A stretch of DNA of 64,000 nt from Vibrio salinus (GCF_021272385.1 NZ_JAJSDZ010000010.1:1240001-1304000); one strand, 5' to 3'. Shown: positions 36,538 through 46,433, numbered from the stretch's first letter. The notes: generated by a model not told the origin, from the letters alone. Numbers and translations are program-made.

Positions 36538-36852
36538 CTATTCACTAACATGAGGACTAACGCACTGGCAGTTCCAGCAAAAGTCAAACGATGGTGCATT
36601 TTCCTCGCCACATTCCGGACAAATCCAGTTATCATCACCTGATTCGTCAGATAACTGAGCAATAAGTTCTGCAGCCTGATCATAATATTCATCACTGACC
36701 CATAATTCAGGCCATGTCTGTATTGGCGATAAATCACCAATGGCACCACCAGCGAACTCATTCCTCAATTCGCAATCAACTCCCTGTTTTTGCAAATAAT
36801 TTCTTGTATTTTCAACAATGACCTTATTTTCATGTGTGTATATCAGCTTCAT
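36538..36852 (-). CDS. DUF2007-type protein with C-terminal zinc ribbon
   Basis: A 104-residue protein. Residues 1-70 (KLIYTHENKVIVENTRNYLQKQGVDCELRNEFAGGAIG, WPELWVSDEYYDQAAELI) match the small alpha/beta domain known as DUF2007 (putative signal-transducing). Residues 81-98 hold CPECGEENAPSFDFCWNC, a four-cysteine rubredoxin-like zinc ribbon. The ATG at 36852 has GGAG nine bases upstream. Stands alone between GH31 and PhzF genes. Function unknown. Confidence 0.85.
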   Translation of the reverse strand: MKLIYTHENKVIVENTRNYLQKQGVDCELRNEFAGGAIGDLSPIQTWPELWVSDEYYDQAAELIAQLSDESGDDNWICPECGEENAPSFDFCWNCQCVSPHVSE

Positions 36853-36951
36853 GATTTCTCTCTCCACCTTAATAATAAAAATAATGGCACATTAATGCAG
36901 ATATACCCAGGCGACGAAAATATCTCGGGAATAAACCACACACAAAACCGG

Positions 36952-37743
36952 CTAAATATAAATGGTTCCTTTCATATACAAGACGCCATAGCCCGAAACC
37001 ATCACACGTTCACCATTAACAGAACAATACAGAACACCACCGCGATTCGAAGCCTGATATGCAACTAAATTTGATTTAGCGAGTTTTTCAGCCCAGAAAG
37101 GCGCTAACCCGGAATGAATCGAACCGGTAACAGGATCCTCATCACCGCCATTCGCCGGCCAAAAATATCGTGATACAAAATCAAACGTATCCGATTGCGC
37201 CGTCACTACCACATCATACGGTGCCAGTCGTTTAAGTTGTTCTGTCTGGTAGTCTAAGCACTCAACTTCTTTAGCTGAAGACATCACAGCAAAATAAGCC
37301 TGCCGGTTTTTCAGAACCTGTACCGGCGAATAAGACAATCCTTTAAGTAAAACTTCCGGAATGTCTTCTATAGGGTCTAGACGCTGATTTGGAAAACTCA
37401 TTTCAATACGTCCGTCATCGAGTTCACTAACAAACAATGAACCGACCTGAGATGTGATAAATTCAATCTCACCTTTGCTATTCAGGTAATTGAAAATGAC
37501 AAACGAAGAAGCAAGTGTAGCATGCCCGCAAAAATCGATTTCTGTTAACGGAGAAAACCAGCGAATTTCATATTGGTTTGACGAAAGAAACCGTATAAAT
37601 GCGGTTTCAGACAGATTATTCTCTGCTGCAATTGCCTGCATTTTCTCTGCTTCAATCCAGTCCGCTAATAAAACAACCGCGGCCGGATTTCCTTTAAATT
37701 GTTTATCCGTAAAAGCATCAACAACAAAAATATCAAACTCCAT
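36952..37743 (-). CDS. PhzF family isomerase-like protein
   Basis: A 263-residue PhzF/diaminopimelate-epimerase-fold protein: VDAFTDKQFKGNPAAVVLL at the N-terminus, the catalytic glutamate in ENNLSETAFI (about 45), IDFCGHATLASSFVIF, and DEDPVTGSIHSGLAPFW in the second lobe. The family catalyses proton-shift isomerisations; the substrate is unknown outside phenazine loci, and no phenazine genes are here. AAGGA lies ahead of the ATG. Confidence 0.9.
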   Translation of the reverse strand: MEFDIFVVDAFTDKQFKGNPAAVVLLADWIEAEKMQAIAAENNLSETAFIRFLSSNQYEIRWFSPLTEIDFCGHATLASSFVIFNYLNSKGEIEFITSQVGSLFVSELDDGRIEMSFPNQRLDPIEDIPEVLLKGLSYSPVQVLKNRQAYFAVMSSAKEVECLDYQTEQLKRLAPYDVVVTAQSDTFDFVSRYFWPANGGDEDPVTGSIHSGLAPFWAEKLAKSNLVAYQASNRGGVLYCSVNGERVMVSGYGVLYMKGTIYI

Positions 37744-37770
37744 AATACTGACGTCCTTTCGTATAATAAT

Positions 37771-38019
37771 CTAGTGCGTTTTCCCCGGCCCTTTTCTTAC
37801 CAGATCTTTCCCATTTTCAAACACTTCCTGAGTGACCCACCGCCCAAGAAGTAACTGGTGCCGGTCATCCAGCACTGCGACAAAAGGCCGCCCGTCCGAA
37901 TTGTTCGTTGCCAAAGCGACACCGGCAACATTTTCCAATCCTAATCCACCATTCTCGACTAAAATTAAAAAAGTTTCTAATTCTTCAAGAGTACGAATTA
38001 CATCATTATCATTAATCAT
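37771..38019 (-). CDS. hypothetical small protein upstream of PhzF
   Basis: An 82-residue frame with normal amino-acid use and predicted mixed alpha/beta content (IRTLEELETFLILVENGG, FVAVLDDRHQLLLGRWV). I do not recognise it. It ends 28 bases before the PhzF start on the same strand, so it is probably co-transcribed. The ribosome site is weak, which lowers confidence. Confidence 0.5.
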   Translation of the reverse strand: MINDNDVIRTLEELETFLILVENGGLGLENVAGVALATNNSDGRPFVAVLDDRHQLLLGRWVTQEVFENGKDLVRKGPGKTH

Positions 38020-38471
38020 AGGACTCTGCTCATTTCTTTTTTAGTGGCCGGCTACTAAGTTGTCTCGTAATCTGGCCCTGTAAAGTTCTTAATAAAAGAA
38101 GAATAACGGTTTTTGGCCTCAGACAGAAGACTTTATCCTGTTATTAGCCTCTGCCGGACAAACGAAACAGGAACAGGAGTACTCAGAAGCTTTAATTGAT
38201 AAATAAGCCGACTGGAACACCGGAATGTGCTGTGTTCTTATTGTTTGGGAATAAATTCAACCAGACCGTATATTTTAATACATCTACGCCGTGGTCATTG
38301 ATGTGGCTAATGCAGAATTATCAACGAACATCAAGTCTGTTCTATCGGAAAGACGGTTTTTCTGCTATCTTATGCTAAATCGTTTCAGCTATTGATTCTA
38401 TCTGGTTTTACTAATTTATTCAGACAGAACAATTCGAATAACGAAAAAACATTATTGATTTGGAGTAAATT
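38020..38471. other. intergenic region without a recognisable gene
   Basis: About 450 bases between the small hypothetical gene and the divergent RpiB-like gene. A 60-codon plus-strand frame at 38196-38378 has no ribosome site and an unlikely composition. I see no repeat, hairpin or conserved operator. Promoters for both flanking genes must lie here. Confidence 0.5.
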
Positions 38472-38930
38472 ATGAAAATTGCTGTGGCAGGTGATCATGC
38501 CGGCTTTAAAATGAAACAGGAAATAACAGAACTTCTACAAAGTCAGGGGCATGAAGTAGTAGATTTTGGCCCTTTTAGTGAAGAATCCTGTGATTTGCCT
38601 GATTTTATATATCCAGCAGCATTAGCCGTCAGTAAGAAAGAGGTTGATCGCGGTATATTTATTGATGGAGTCGGCTATGGTAGCGCGATGATTGCCAACA
38701 AAATTTATGGCGTTTATGCGGCTATCTGTCAGGACCCATTCTGTGCAGGTTTAGCCCGTTCGCATTCAGACACCAACGTTCTGTGCCTTGGTGGCAAAAT
38801 CATTGGTTCTGCAATTGCTCAGGATATTGTTAACACATGGATGACAACCGACTACCTTATCAACGAAGAAAAATACACAAAACGAGTTGATAAAGTAAAG
38901 GCCATCGCTGAAAAACATCTGGTAAAATAA
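38472..38930 (+). CDS. RpiB/LacAB family sugar-phosphate isomerase, altered active site
   Basis: A 152-residue RpiB-fold protein: AGDHAGFKMK at the N-terminus, IFIDGVGYGSAMIANK (62-77), LARSHSDTNVLCLGG (94-108), and the RVDKVKAI tail. Ordinary RpiB has CGTGIG where this has Asp65-Gly-Val-Gly-Tyr-Gly, so the catalytic cysteine is replaced by Asp and the neighbouring Thr by Val. Mycobacterial RpiB also lacks the Cys. It is therefore probably a sugar-phosphate isomerase with another substrate or mechanism, for example a tetrose phosphate as for EryI-type relatives. Good ribosome site GGAG. No operator of the 7-27 kb regulon precedes it. Confidence 0.8.
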   Translation: MKIAVAGDHAGFKMKQEITELLQSQGHEVVDFGPFSEESCDLPDFIYPAALAVSKKEVDRGIFIDGVGYGSAMIANKIYGVYAAICQDPFCAGLARSHSDTNVLCLGGKIIGSAIAQDIVNTWMTTDYLINEEKYTKRVDKVKAIAEKHLVK

Positions 38931-38947
38931 GACCATTGCACGTGTAG

Positions 38948-38978
38948 ATTTGCGGTAAATTCACTGGTTACCGCAAAT
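38948..38978. terminator. stem-loop between convergent RpiB-like and LysE genes
   Basis: An 11 bp perfect stem, ATTTGCGGTAA with TTACCGCAAAT, and a nine-base loop, 17 bases after the RpiB-like stop. No T tract. Confidence 0.6.
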
Positions 38979-39015
38979 GAATAGCTCTCTCCCAGAAAGT
39001 ATCGCCTCATTCAGA

Positions 39016-39636
39016 CTAATTTAATAGCGGTATATAGACGTATTGATATCCAATGGAAAAAGAAACATAAACTAACAGTACGGACATAATATAATTGAAT
39101 ATCCTGAAATAATTCTGACTTTCAATCCGCTTTCCGACCACCAGCCCCATCAAAGAGTAACTGGCAGGAGCTCCAAATGCCAGAACAGCCAGTATAAACG
39201 ACCAAAACAGTAATTCCCCTCCAGCAATCCCAATACTGGGAAACTGAATGGTTGCAATTGGCAACGTTGCAACTAAGCCTTTTGGATTTAGCAACTGCAT
39301 AATAACGCCATCTTTAAAGCTGAGTTCATCTCTGTGACTATTACTGGTATCTGTATCCACATTATTCAAGTGCACATTCGCTTTAAGTACTTTCCAGGCG
39401 ATATACAAAATATACAAACAACCAACTAAGCTGATGAATGGCAGGTACGTTGGCTTCATAACCTGATTGCCTGCGAACCCAAGGAAAACAAACAAAATAA
39501 ACATTGCAAATCCAATTCCGGCAAAAAATCCAAGATGATTCCGGGTTCGACCATTAATACCGCTATACAATCCCAGTAAGTTAACCGGGCCGGGTGTGTA
39601 CATAATACCGATGGCATAAGCAAAAATAGCTAACAT
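39016..39636 (-). CDS. LysE family exporter
   Basis: A 206-residue protein with six hydrophobic segments and the LysE/RhtB features TPGPVNLLGLYSGING near the N-terminus and LLNPKGLVATLPIATIQFP in the middle. It exports an amino acid or similar metabolite. The ATG at 39636 has GGAG five bases upstream and is preferred over the GTG two codons earlier. It is directly downstream of an AraC-type regulator on the same strand, a common pair in which the regulator controls the exporter. Confidence 0.88.
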   Translation of the reverse strand: MLAIFAYAIGIMYTPGPVNLLGLYSGINGRTRNHLGFFAGIGFAMFILFVFLGFAGNQVMKPTYLPFISLVGCLYILYIAWKVLKANVHLNNVDTDTSNSHRDELSFKDGVIMQLLNPKGLVATLPIATIQFPSIGIAGGELLFWSFILAVLAFGAPASYSLMGLVVGKRIESQNYFRIFNYIMSVLLVYVSFSIGYQYVYIPLLN

Positions 39637-39731
39637 AATCACTCCAAAAACAATCAGGGCAGATTATCAATATCTGAATAAATCACCAGAGATGCTTTAT
39701 TCGGATATTAAAAAGCAAAAGGAAACCAGAG

Positions 39732-40565
39732 TTAACGGGACCACTGACGTTGAAACTGTTTTGGCGTCATGCCAAATACTTTTTTAAAATTCCGGTTTAA
39801 ATGGCTAACATCAGCAAAACCAGATTCAACAGCAGCTTGGGTAGCACTGTCTCCAATCTGCAACATTTTTCTGGCCTGGTTGATACGACAGTTCAAAACA
39901 TATTGATGTGGAGTAATACCAAACTGAGCACGAAATTTTCGTATAAAATGAAATTTAGATATATTGGCGGCCGATGCAATCTGGTCAATTGAAATATCAT
40001 TACTAAGATTTGCAATAATGAAGTCTTTCGCTTTAATAAGCAGAGAATCGACTTTCAAACCCGATGTTGGCAAGTGCAGACTGCCATCATGGCTTACAAT
40101 AGCCTGAGCGAGTAAATACAATTCATTTTCGTATTCAATTTGCGAACGATTACCAGATTTTAACGACTGAGTCATCGATTCAATCCGGTAACGCAAAACA
40201 GGATCATTAAACACTCGATCCTTCAGCCTCAAAGGTCCATTGCCTTTATAACCTAATGTCTGAAATATTGGACCGACCTCATCAGGATGAATATAGAGCA
40301 TCACATACTCAAGCTCCTGTTCTATTCCTGAATGCCCATCATGAATGTCTTCCGGATTAAAAAACATAACGCAGCCAGGAGAACTTTTATGAAATGAGTC
40401 ATGACAGAAGAAATCCTGCCGACCTTGAAGAGTCAACCCTATTGAGTATTCTTCATGAGCGTGTTTTGAATATGAAAAATCACTCATTGTTGCACTAAGC
40501 ATTGCAACATTATTTAGTTGCAAACGATTAGTAAACTGAAAGTGATTTGCTTGCTTCAAAGTCAT
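39732..40565 (-). CDS. AraC family transcriptional regulator
   Basis: A 277-residue regulator: cupin-like AraC sensor domain (HAHEEYSIGLTLQGRQDFFC, MFFNPEDIHDGHSG at 35-85) and a double helix-turn-helix at 175-275 (ISIDQIASAANISKFHFIRKFRAQFGITPHQYV, VSHLNRNFKKVFGMTPKQF). This is the type often paired with LysE exporters, as here 89 bases upstream of one. Confidence 0.9.
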   Translation of the reverse strand: MTLKQANHFQFTNRLQLNNVAMLSATMSDFSYSKHAHEEYSIGLTLQGRQDFFCHDSFHKSSPGCVMFFNPEDIHDGHSGIEQELEYVMLYIHPDEVGPIFQTLGYKGNGPLRLKDRVFNDPVLRYRIESMTQSLKSGNRSQIEYENELYLLAQAIVSHDGSLHLPTSGLKVDSLLIKAKDFIIANLSNDISIDQIASAANISKFHFIRKFRAQFGITPHQYVLNCRINQARKMLQIGDSATQAAVESGFADVSHLNRNFKKVFGMTPKQFQRQWSR

Positions 40566-40684
40566 TTCCTCGAAAAAATGTTATCGGCTTAGTATTAATC
40601 TTTACATACTATAGAAAATGACTCGACTAAAAAATTGAACAAAATTGCTCCATTACTTTTAAATCGGCTTCAATCTTCACGATA

Positions 40685-40714
40685 AAATCAAAAAACCCGG
40701 CATTACGCCGGGTT
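40685..40714 (-). terminator. rho-independent terminator of yidE
   Basis: On the minus strand AACCCGGC and GCCGGGTT form an 8 bp GC-rich stem with loop GTAAT, followed by TTTTGATTTT. It lies 23 bases after the yidE stop. Confidence 0.9.
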
Positions 40715-40737
40715 AAGAATGTTTATTTATTATTCGC

Positions 40738-42408
40738 TTATACTGCGACCCACAGTAAAACAGCGATAATTTGTGGTGACAAAATTCTCAGACACATCAC
40801 CAGAGGATAAACAGTTGCGTATGCTAAAGCCGATGCCCCACTTGTTTCGTGGATCGAGTTTGCAAAAGCCAGCGCCGGTGGATCTGTCATCGAACCAGCC
40901 ATAAGCCCACAGACAGAAAGATAATTTAACTTCATGACAAAACGGGCAACAAAACCAATGATTAATAACGGGATTAAGGTAATAAAAATACCATATCCCA
41001 TCCAGGACAGACCTTCACCGTCTATAATCGTACTGATAAAGTTGCCACCAGAGCTGATCCCAACAACAGCCAGAAACAGAACAATACCGATTTCGCGAAG
41101 AGCGAGGTTTGCACTTGGTGGCATAAACCAGTACAGACGGCCTATACTACCAATTCTTGCAAGAATGATGGCAACAATTAACGGACCGCCAGCCAAACCT
41201 AATTTCAATGGTGCTGGCAGATGAGGTAGCTGGAATGGAATTGAACCCAGTAGCACCCCTAAGCCGATACCGATAAAAATAGGAAGCATCTGAACATGTT
41301 GTAACTTACTGGCCGCATTACCCAGCATTTTACCTACTGTTGTAATATCTTCTTTTTGACCAACTATGTAAAGAATATCACCGAACTGTAAAACGGAATG
41401 GCGATTAGCCACCAGCTCAACACCAGAACGATTTAAACGTGAAATCACAACATTATGTTCATGTTTTAGGTGCAAATCACCTAATTGTTTACCCAGCACT
41501 TTTTCATTGGTAACCACAATACGGTCACTTTTGAAATCCGTCCCTTTTGTAGACAGTGATTCTTTCACCTCTTTTCCGACAATCACCACGGCTTTGTGCA
41601 GCATATCGTAACTGGCACTAACAAAATGTAGGTAATCCCCTATGTGCAAGACCGTATCCGGACCGGGAACGTTCAATTCCCCATCCGATTTCATGCGGGA
41701 ACACACAATATTCTGACCAATTAAAGTTTCAAGCTCTTTAAACAACATGCCATCCATATTCGGGTTTTCAACAACGACATTAACAGATAGCAGATCTTTC
41801 TGACTGCCTCCCCCGTTATTTTTCTTATCGTACTCTTCCGCTTCCTTATCTACATTGATTTCGAAAACAATTCGTACAACCCACATAGAAAGCAAAATTC
41901 CCAAAATCCCAAATGGATAGGCCATCGCATAGCCAAGGCCCAACATATCCGTATGCGCGACTCCTTCACCTAATTCCTGCAGAATCTGCTGCCCGGCAGC
42001 AAGAGATGGTGTATTAGTTACCGCCCCAGAGTAAATACCAAGGAACACATCAAGAGGCAGGTCAAAAATGAAATGAAGTGCTACAGCAACTAAACCGCCT
42101 AAAACCACAATTCCGGCAGCAAGAACATTCAGCCTTAATCCACTGCTTTTTAATGATGCAAAAAAACCCGGACCAACCTGAATACCAATCGTATAAACAA
42201 AAAGAATCAAACCAAACTCTTTAATAAAATGAAGAGCATGATTATCCAGGTGCCATCCAAATTGATTAGTGAAGTGACCTACAATGATGCCGCCAAACAA
42301 AACACCACCAATTCCAAGACCAACACCTTTTATTTTTATGCCACCTAACCACAAGCCGATTACTGCCACGATGGCAAGAACCAGAGTAGATAGTGCTAGT
42401 TCACTCAT
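40738..42408 (-). CDS. yidE: AspT/YidE family putative transporter
   Basis: A 556-residue protein nearly the length of E. coli YidE (553) and alike along its whole length: FGGIIVGHF, EFGLILFVYTIGIQVGPGFFASL, SGAVTNTPSLAAGQQIL in the first membrane domain; two TrkA-C (RCK-C) domains at about 205-370; then GIGLGVLLGSIPFQLP, LYWFMPPSANLALREIGIVLFL and GSMTDPPALAFAN in the second membrane domain. Relatives exchange amino acids such as aspartate/alanine; the YidE substrate is unproven. Single gene with its own terminator. Confidence 0.93.
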   Translation of the reverse strand: MSELALSTLVLAIVAVIGLWLGGIKIKGVGLGIGGVLFGGIIVGHFTNQFGWHLDNHALHFIKEFGLILFVYTIGIQVGPGFFASLKSSGLRLNVLAAGIVVLGGLVAVALHFIFDLPLDVFLGIYSGAVTNTPSLAAGQQILQELGEGVAHTDMLGLGYAMAYPFGILGILLSMWVVRIVFEINVDKEAEEYDKKNNGGGSQKDLLSVNVVVENPNMDGMLFKELETLIGQNIVCSRMKSDGELNVPGPDTVLHIGDYLHFVSASYDMLHKAVVIVGKEVKESLSTKGTDFKSDRIVVTNEKVLGKQLGDLHLKHEHNVVISRLNRSGVELVANRHSVLQFGDILYIVGQKEDITTVGKMLGNAASKLQHVQMLPIFIGIGLGVLLGSIPFQLPHLPAPLKLGLAGGPLIVAIILARIGSIGRLYWFMPPSANLALREIGIVLFLAVVGISSGGNFISTIIDGEGLSWMGYGIFITLIPLLIIGFVARFVMKLNYLSVCGLMAGSMTDPPALAFANSIHETSGASALAYATVYPLVMCLRILSPQIIAVLLWVAV

Positions 42409-43306
42409 AATTGTATTTCCATTATCAAGATAAAAAATATGAAGTTCTCAATTTCTTGTACGTTTCCCAAGCGTAATTAATTGAGGTTAAAAGTTTTTGT
42501 TCTCTTATATTTAAGTTTCTTATTGGAAAGGAATCCTTGATAATGGTTAAAAAATTTCGAGAAATAACTCATATGGAATATAAAATAACAAAAATGGGAT
42601 ACATCACTCATTTTTATATTTCAATTGTAACAAAATATTAATGGAATTTTATTTTTATTCATTTATATCAATAATTTAATTAATGTGAAGTTGGTAATAT
42701 TATCACTTTTGTGAACAAAACGGTTGAAGTTACGTAACTTTTGTAATCAATATATTTTTAGCCAAAAATTAATTAAACGTTAACAAAAACAATTTGATTG
42801 TTAATAGAGTTAACACGAGGTAATGCGTTTTATACAACAATATTCATGTAACACAAACCACAATATTAGTTAGAACACTAATTATTTTTTAAAAACGATC
42901 TTGTGTACATTGAAAAGATAGGGTAATGGAATAAATTTAATTCATAAAAATGACTTATCTATTCCGAATACATAAAAACACTGTTTTTAGTAACGTAAAT
43001 AAAAGTAAAGTTTCGTATATATTAAGGTTTAATTTAGTTCTAACTCTAAGTTTAGGGCAGAAATTGACCCAAGAGGAAAAAATTTTATAACTCATTGTTA
43101 ATTAATGTCATTTAAATAAAAACAACAAATAAAAAATCATCTCGACTATACAGACTAAACTTTACGTTTCTGAACCTTTACCGATTCTTTCATTTTTGAC
43201 GTCTTCATTTTAATACATCTATATGGCAGATTAGAGAGCGCCTGCTTAACTTTATTCAGTCCATCAACTATTGGTGGAACTCAAGTCATTATGTTGGATA
43301 CGCAAT
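42409..43306. other. 900 bp AT-rich intergenic region
   Basis: The gap between divergent yidE and macA is strongly AT-rich, with many stops in all frames and no ORF of coding character. I see neither terminal inverted repeats nor tandem repeats. It must contain both promoters. The length is unusual for this compact region; a small RNA or a decayed gene could be hidden here, but the sequence alone does not show one. Confidence 0.5.
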
Positions 43307-44479
43307 ATGTCAAAAACAACAAAACTAACACTGATATTAGCGACTATTTTCATTGCTATATCCGGAACCGCCTATTCTTTGTGGATGAAACCAAAACCAG
43401 CCCCATCCTATGCCGCTGAGGTAGTAAGAAGAGGAAACATTGAAAGTGCGGTTCTTGCCAGTGGGATGCTCCAGGCATCCAAACTGGTCAGCGTGGGAGC
43501 TCAGGTATCCGGACAGATCACTAAACTCAAAGTTAAGCTTGGTGATCATGTTAAAAAAGGCGAGTTAATTGCCGAAATCGATGATTTGACACAACAAAAC
43601 GCATTGAAAGAGGCCCGGGCATCTCTGGCGAGTTTAAGAGCACAGTATCAAGCTAAACAAGCCCAGATAAAACAGGCTACGCAGGAATTTAAACGTCAGA
43701 AAGCCATGTTGGCTGATCATGCAAGCTCAAAAGCAGATTATGAATCCGCCGAGTCCAACCTGGCCGTTTATAAAGCAGAATCCGATAAACTAAAAGCAGA
43801 AATTGATCAGGCAAAAGTCTCTGTTGATAGCGCAAAAGTTGACCTGGGTTACACCAAAATTAATGCTCCAATGGATGGTACCGTTGTTTATACTGCCGTG
43901 GAAGTCGGTCAAACTGTTAATGCCAATCAAAGTACGCCAACCATCGTAGAAATCGCCAATCTGGATACGATGACTGTTAAAGCACAAATATCCGAAGCCG
44001 ATGTTATTAATACATCACCAGGTCAGTCTGTCTACTTCACAATTTTGGGTAACGCCTCCCATCGTTATGAAGGAAAACTAGAATCCATCGAACCTGGCCC
44101 AACTTCAATGGATGGAGACGATAGCGATATGACCCCGGATGATGACGAAGCGGTTTACTATAACGCCCTCTTTAATGTTGCCAACCCGAAGCATACTCTG
44201 CGGATAGGGATGACAGCTCAGGTAACGGTTGTCCTCAAAAAATCAATAAATGCACTTTTAGTCCCCTCACAAGTGCTTACTAAATCACGAAATGGTACTT
44301 ACACAGTTCCGGTCCTGAAAAATCATCAAATACAACAAACTGAAGTTCAGGTAGGAATCAATAACAAGGTCAACGCGGAAATCGTATCCGGCCTCAGTGA
44401 GGGTGAAAAAATTGTGGTTGGAATGCCCGGGGGAGATACATTTACTGACAAAATGCGTCACGGGCCAATGGGATTCTAG
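43307..44479 (+). CDS. macA: MacA-type periplasmic adaptor of an ABC efflux pump
   Basis: A 390-residue membrane-fusion protein: one N-terminal membrane anchor (LILATIFIAISGTAYSLW), split lipoyl domain (SGMLQASKLVSVGAQVSGQITKL and APMDGTVVYTAVEVGQTV), a long coiled-coil hairpin at about 95-170, beta-barrel and membrane-proximal domains ending GLSEGEKIVVG. It joins MacB to the outer-membrane channel. The ATG at 43307 gives the usual MacA start; a TTG at 43271 would add 12 unlikely residues. Two bases separate it from macB. Confidence 0.92.
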   Translation: MSKTTKLTLILATIFIAISGTAYSLWMKPKPAPSYAAEVVRRGNIESAVLASGMLQASKLVSVGAQVSGQITKLKVKLGDHVKKGELIAEIDDLTQQNALKEARASLASLRAQYQAKQAQIKQATQEFKRQKAMLADHASSKADYESAESNLAVYKAESDKLKAEIDQAKVSVDSAKVDLGYTKINAPMDGTVVYTAVEVGQTVNANQSTPTIVEIANLDTMTVKAQISEADVINTSPGQSVYFTILGNASHRYEGKLESIEPGPTSMDGDDSDMTPDDDEAVYYNALFNVANPKHTLRIGMTAQVTVVLKKSINALLVPSQVLTKSRNGTYTVPVLKNHQIQQTEVQVGINNKVNAEIVSGLSEGEKIVVGMPGGDTFTDKMRHGPMGF

Positions 44480-44481
44480 TC

Positions 44482-46425
44482 ATGAAGGAAACATTACTTG
44501 AAATTTCCGACATTTATCGTTCATTTCCTGCAGGCGACCAAGAACTCGTTGTTCTGAAAGGCGTGAACTTATCCATCAAGCGCAGTGAAATGGTTGCTAT
44601 TGTTGGGCAGTCCGGTTCAGGGAAATCCACTCTGATGAATATATTAGGATGCCTCGATAAACCAACCAGTGGCAATTACATTATCAATGGGCAAAATACA
44701 TCCCACATGAACCAGGACGAATTAGCCCAACTAAGACGCGAATACTTTGGTTTTATATTTCAGCGTTACCATTTGCTCAGTGACCTGAATGCGGTCGAAA
44801 ACGTGGAAGTACCCGCCGTATATGCCGGTAAAGATAAAAAATTCCGTAAAGAAAAAGCAGAAGAACTGTTAACGCGCCTTGGTCTTGAAAGTCGTCTGGA
44901 CCATAAACCAAATCAACTGAGTGGTGGTCAGCAACAAAGAGTTAGTGTCGCACGGGCCCTCATGAATGGTGGTGATGTCATACTGGCCGATGAACCAACC
45001 GGAGCTCTGGATAGTCACAGCGGTGAATCGATGATGAAACTACTGCAGGAACTACACCGGGACGGTCACACCATTATTTTGGTCACTCATGATATGAATG
45101 TGGCCCGATATGCTGATCGCATTATCGAAATTAAAGATGGTGAAATCATCAGTGATACACAAAATGATCCAGACGGCCAACCAACAAAATCCTTACCGGA
45201 AAAAACAGAAGTCAGAAAAAACTGGTTTGGCATCGCACACTACGCAGAAGCATTCAAAATGGCCATTCTGGCCATGTCCAGTCATAAACTGAGAACTTTT
45301 CTCACTATGCTGGGAATTATTATTGGTATTGCTTCCGTCGTTTCTGTCGTTGCATTAGGAGAAGGTTCCCGTCAAGCTATCCTCAAAAATATTCGATCAA
45401 TGGGAACCAATACCATTGATATCATGCCCGGTACCGGATTTGGTGACCGACGCTCAGGAAGAGTCAAAACTTTAGTTGCCTCAGACGCTGATGCAATAAA
45501 AAATTTAATGTTCGTTGACAGTGTAACTCCAGCTATCAATTCCAGCATCACACTGAGATATACGAACAAGGCTGTTACCGCAACTGTAAAAGGCGTCGGA
45601 ACACAATTTTTCAGGGTAGGAGGTTATACTCTGGCTAATGGACAACAATGGGATGAAGACAGCGCTTCTGCTCTGGCACAATTAGCCGTCATTGACAATA
45701 ATACCCAAAAAGAAATTTTTCCCAAAACGAATCCGATCGGAAAAGTCATATTTTTAGATAACCTTCCGGTAAGAATTATCGGTGTCACTGAACCAAAAGA
45801 AAACGCGTTTGGTAACAGTGATTCTCTCAATGTCTGGGTTCCCTACCAAACCGTTGCCAACCGGATGCTTGGACAGAATAACGTGAATAAAATCACCGTC
45901 AGACTCGATGATTCAGTCACCAGTGCCTCGGGAGAACAAGCTATTATTTCACTTTTAAAAATGCGTCATGGCAAACAAGATTTCTTTACCATCAATACGG
46001 ATACTATTCGCCAGAATATTGAGAAAACAACGGCAACCATGACCTTGTTGATTTCTGCCATAGCTGTTATATCTCTGGTTGTAGGCGGAATTGGTGTTAT
46101 GAATATCATGTTGGTTTCAGTAACAGAAAGAACCAAAGAGATAGGGGTCCGAATGGCGGTAGGAGCCAGACAAAGTGACATACTTCGCCAGTTCTTGATT
46201 GAAGCGGTTCTGGTCTGCCTGAGTGGTGGAATCATTGGTATCGGACTGGCGTATCTGATTGGCGTCATATTCTCCTATACCGGTGGCAGCTTTGAAATGA
46301 TCTATTCAACCACATCCATTCTGGCAGCATTCATTTGCTCCACAATGATCGGTATCGTTTTTGGCTTTTTACCAGCGAAAAATGCAGCCCGGTTAGATCC
46401 TATTGACGCTTTAGCAAGAGAGTAA
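44482..46425 (+). CDS. macB: MacB-type macrolide/lipid ABC exporter
   Basis: A 647-residue MacB: N-terminal ATPase (GQSGSGKST, LSGGQQQRVSVARALM, ILADEPTGALD) to about residue 230, a membrane helix (HKLRTFLTMLGIIIGIASVVSVVALGEG), a periplasmic FtsX-MacB core domain, and three C-terminal helices starting TMTLLISAIAVISLVVGGIGVMNIML. It works as a dimer with MacA and an outer-membrane channel to expel macrolides, lipopeptides or heat-stable toxins. Middle gene of a three-gene operon. Confidence 0.95.
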   Translation: MKETLLEISDIYRSFPAGDQELVVLKGVNLSIKRSEMVAIVGQSGSGKSTLMNILGCLDKPTSGNYIINGQNTSHMNQDELAQLRREYFGFIFQRYHLLSDLNAVENVEVPAVYAGKDKKFRKEKAEELLTRLGLESRLDHKPNQLSGGQQQRVSVARALMNGGDVILADEPTGALDSHSGESMMKLLQELHRDGHTIILVTHDMNVARYADRIIEIKDGEIISDTQNDPDGQPTKSLPEKTEVRKNWFGIAHYAEAFKMAILAMSSHKLRTFLTMLGIIIGIASVVSVVALGEGSRQAILKNIRSMGTNTIDIMPGTGFGDRRSGRVKTLVASDADAIKNLMFVDSVTPAINSSITLRYTNKAVTATVKGVGTQFFRVGGYTLANGQQWDEDSASALAQLAVIDNNTQKEIFPKTNPIGKVIFLDNLPVRIIGVTEPKENAFGNSDSLNVWVPYQTVANRMLGQNNVNKITVRLDDSVTSASGEQAIISLLKMRHGKQDFFTINTDTIRQNIEKTTATMTLLISAIAVISLVVGGIGVMNIMLVSVTERTKEIGVRMAVGARQSDILRQFLIEAVLVCLSGGIIGIGLAYLIGVIFSYTGGSFEMIYSTTSILAAFICSTMIGIVFGFLPAKNAARLDPIDALARE

Positions 46426-46433
46426 TCATCCTT

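Noticed and set aside
38196..38378. 60-codon ORF upstream of the RpiB-like gene
   Set aside because: No ribosome site, unlikely composition, no recognisable motif.
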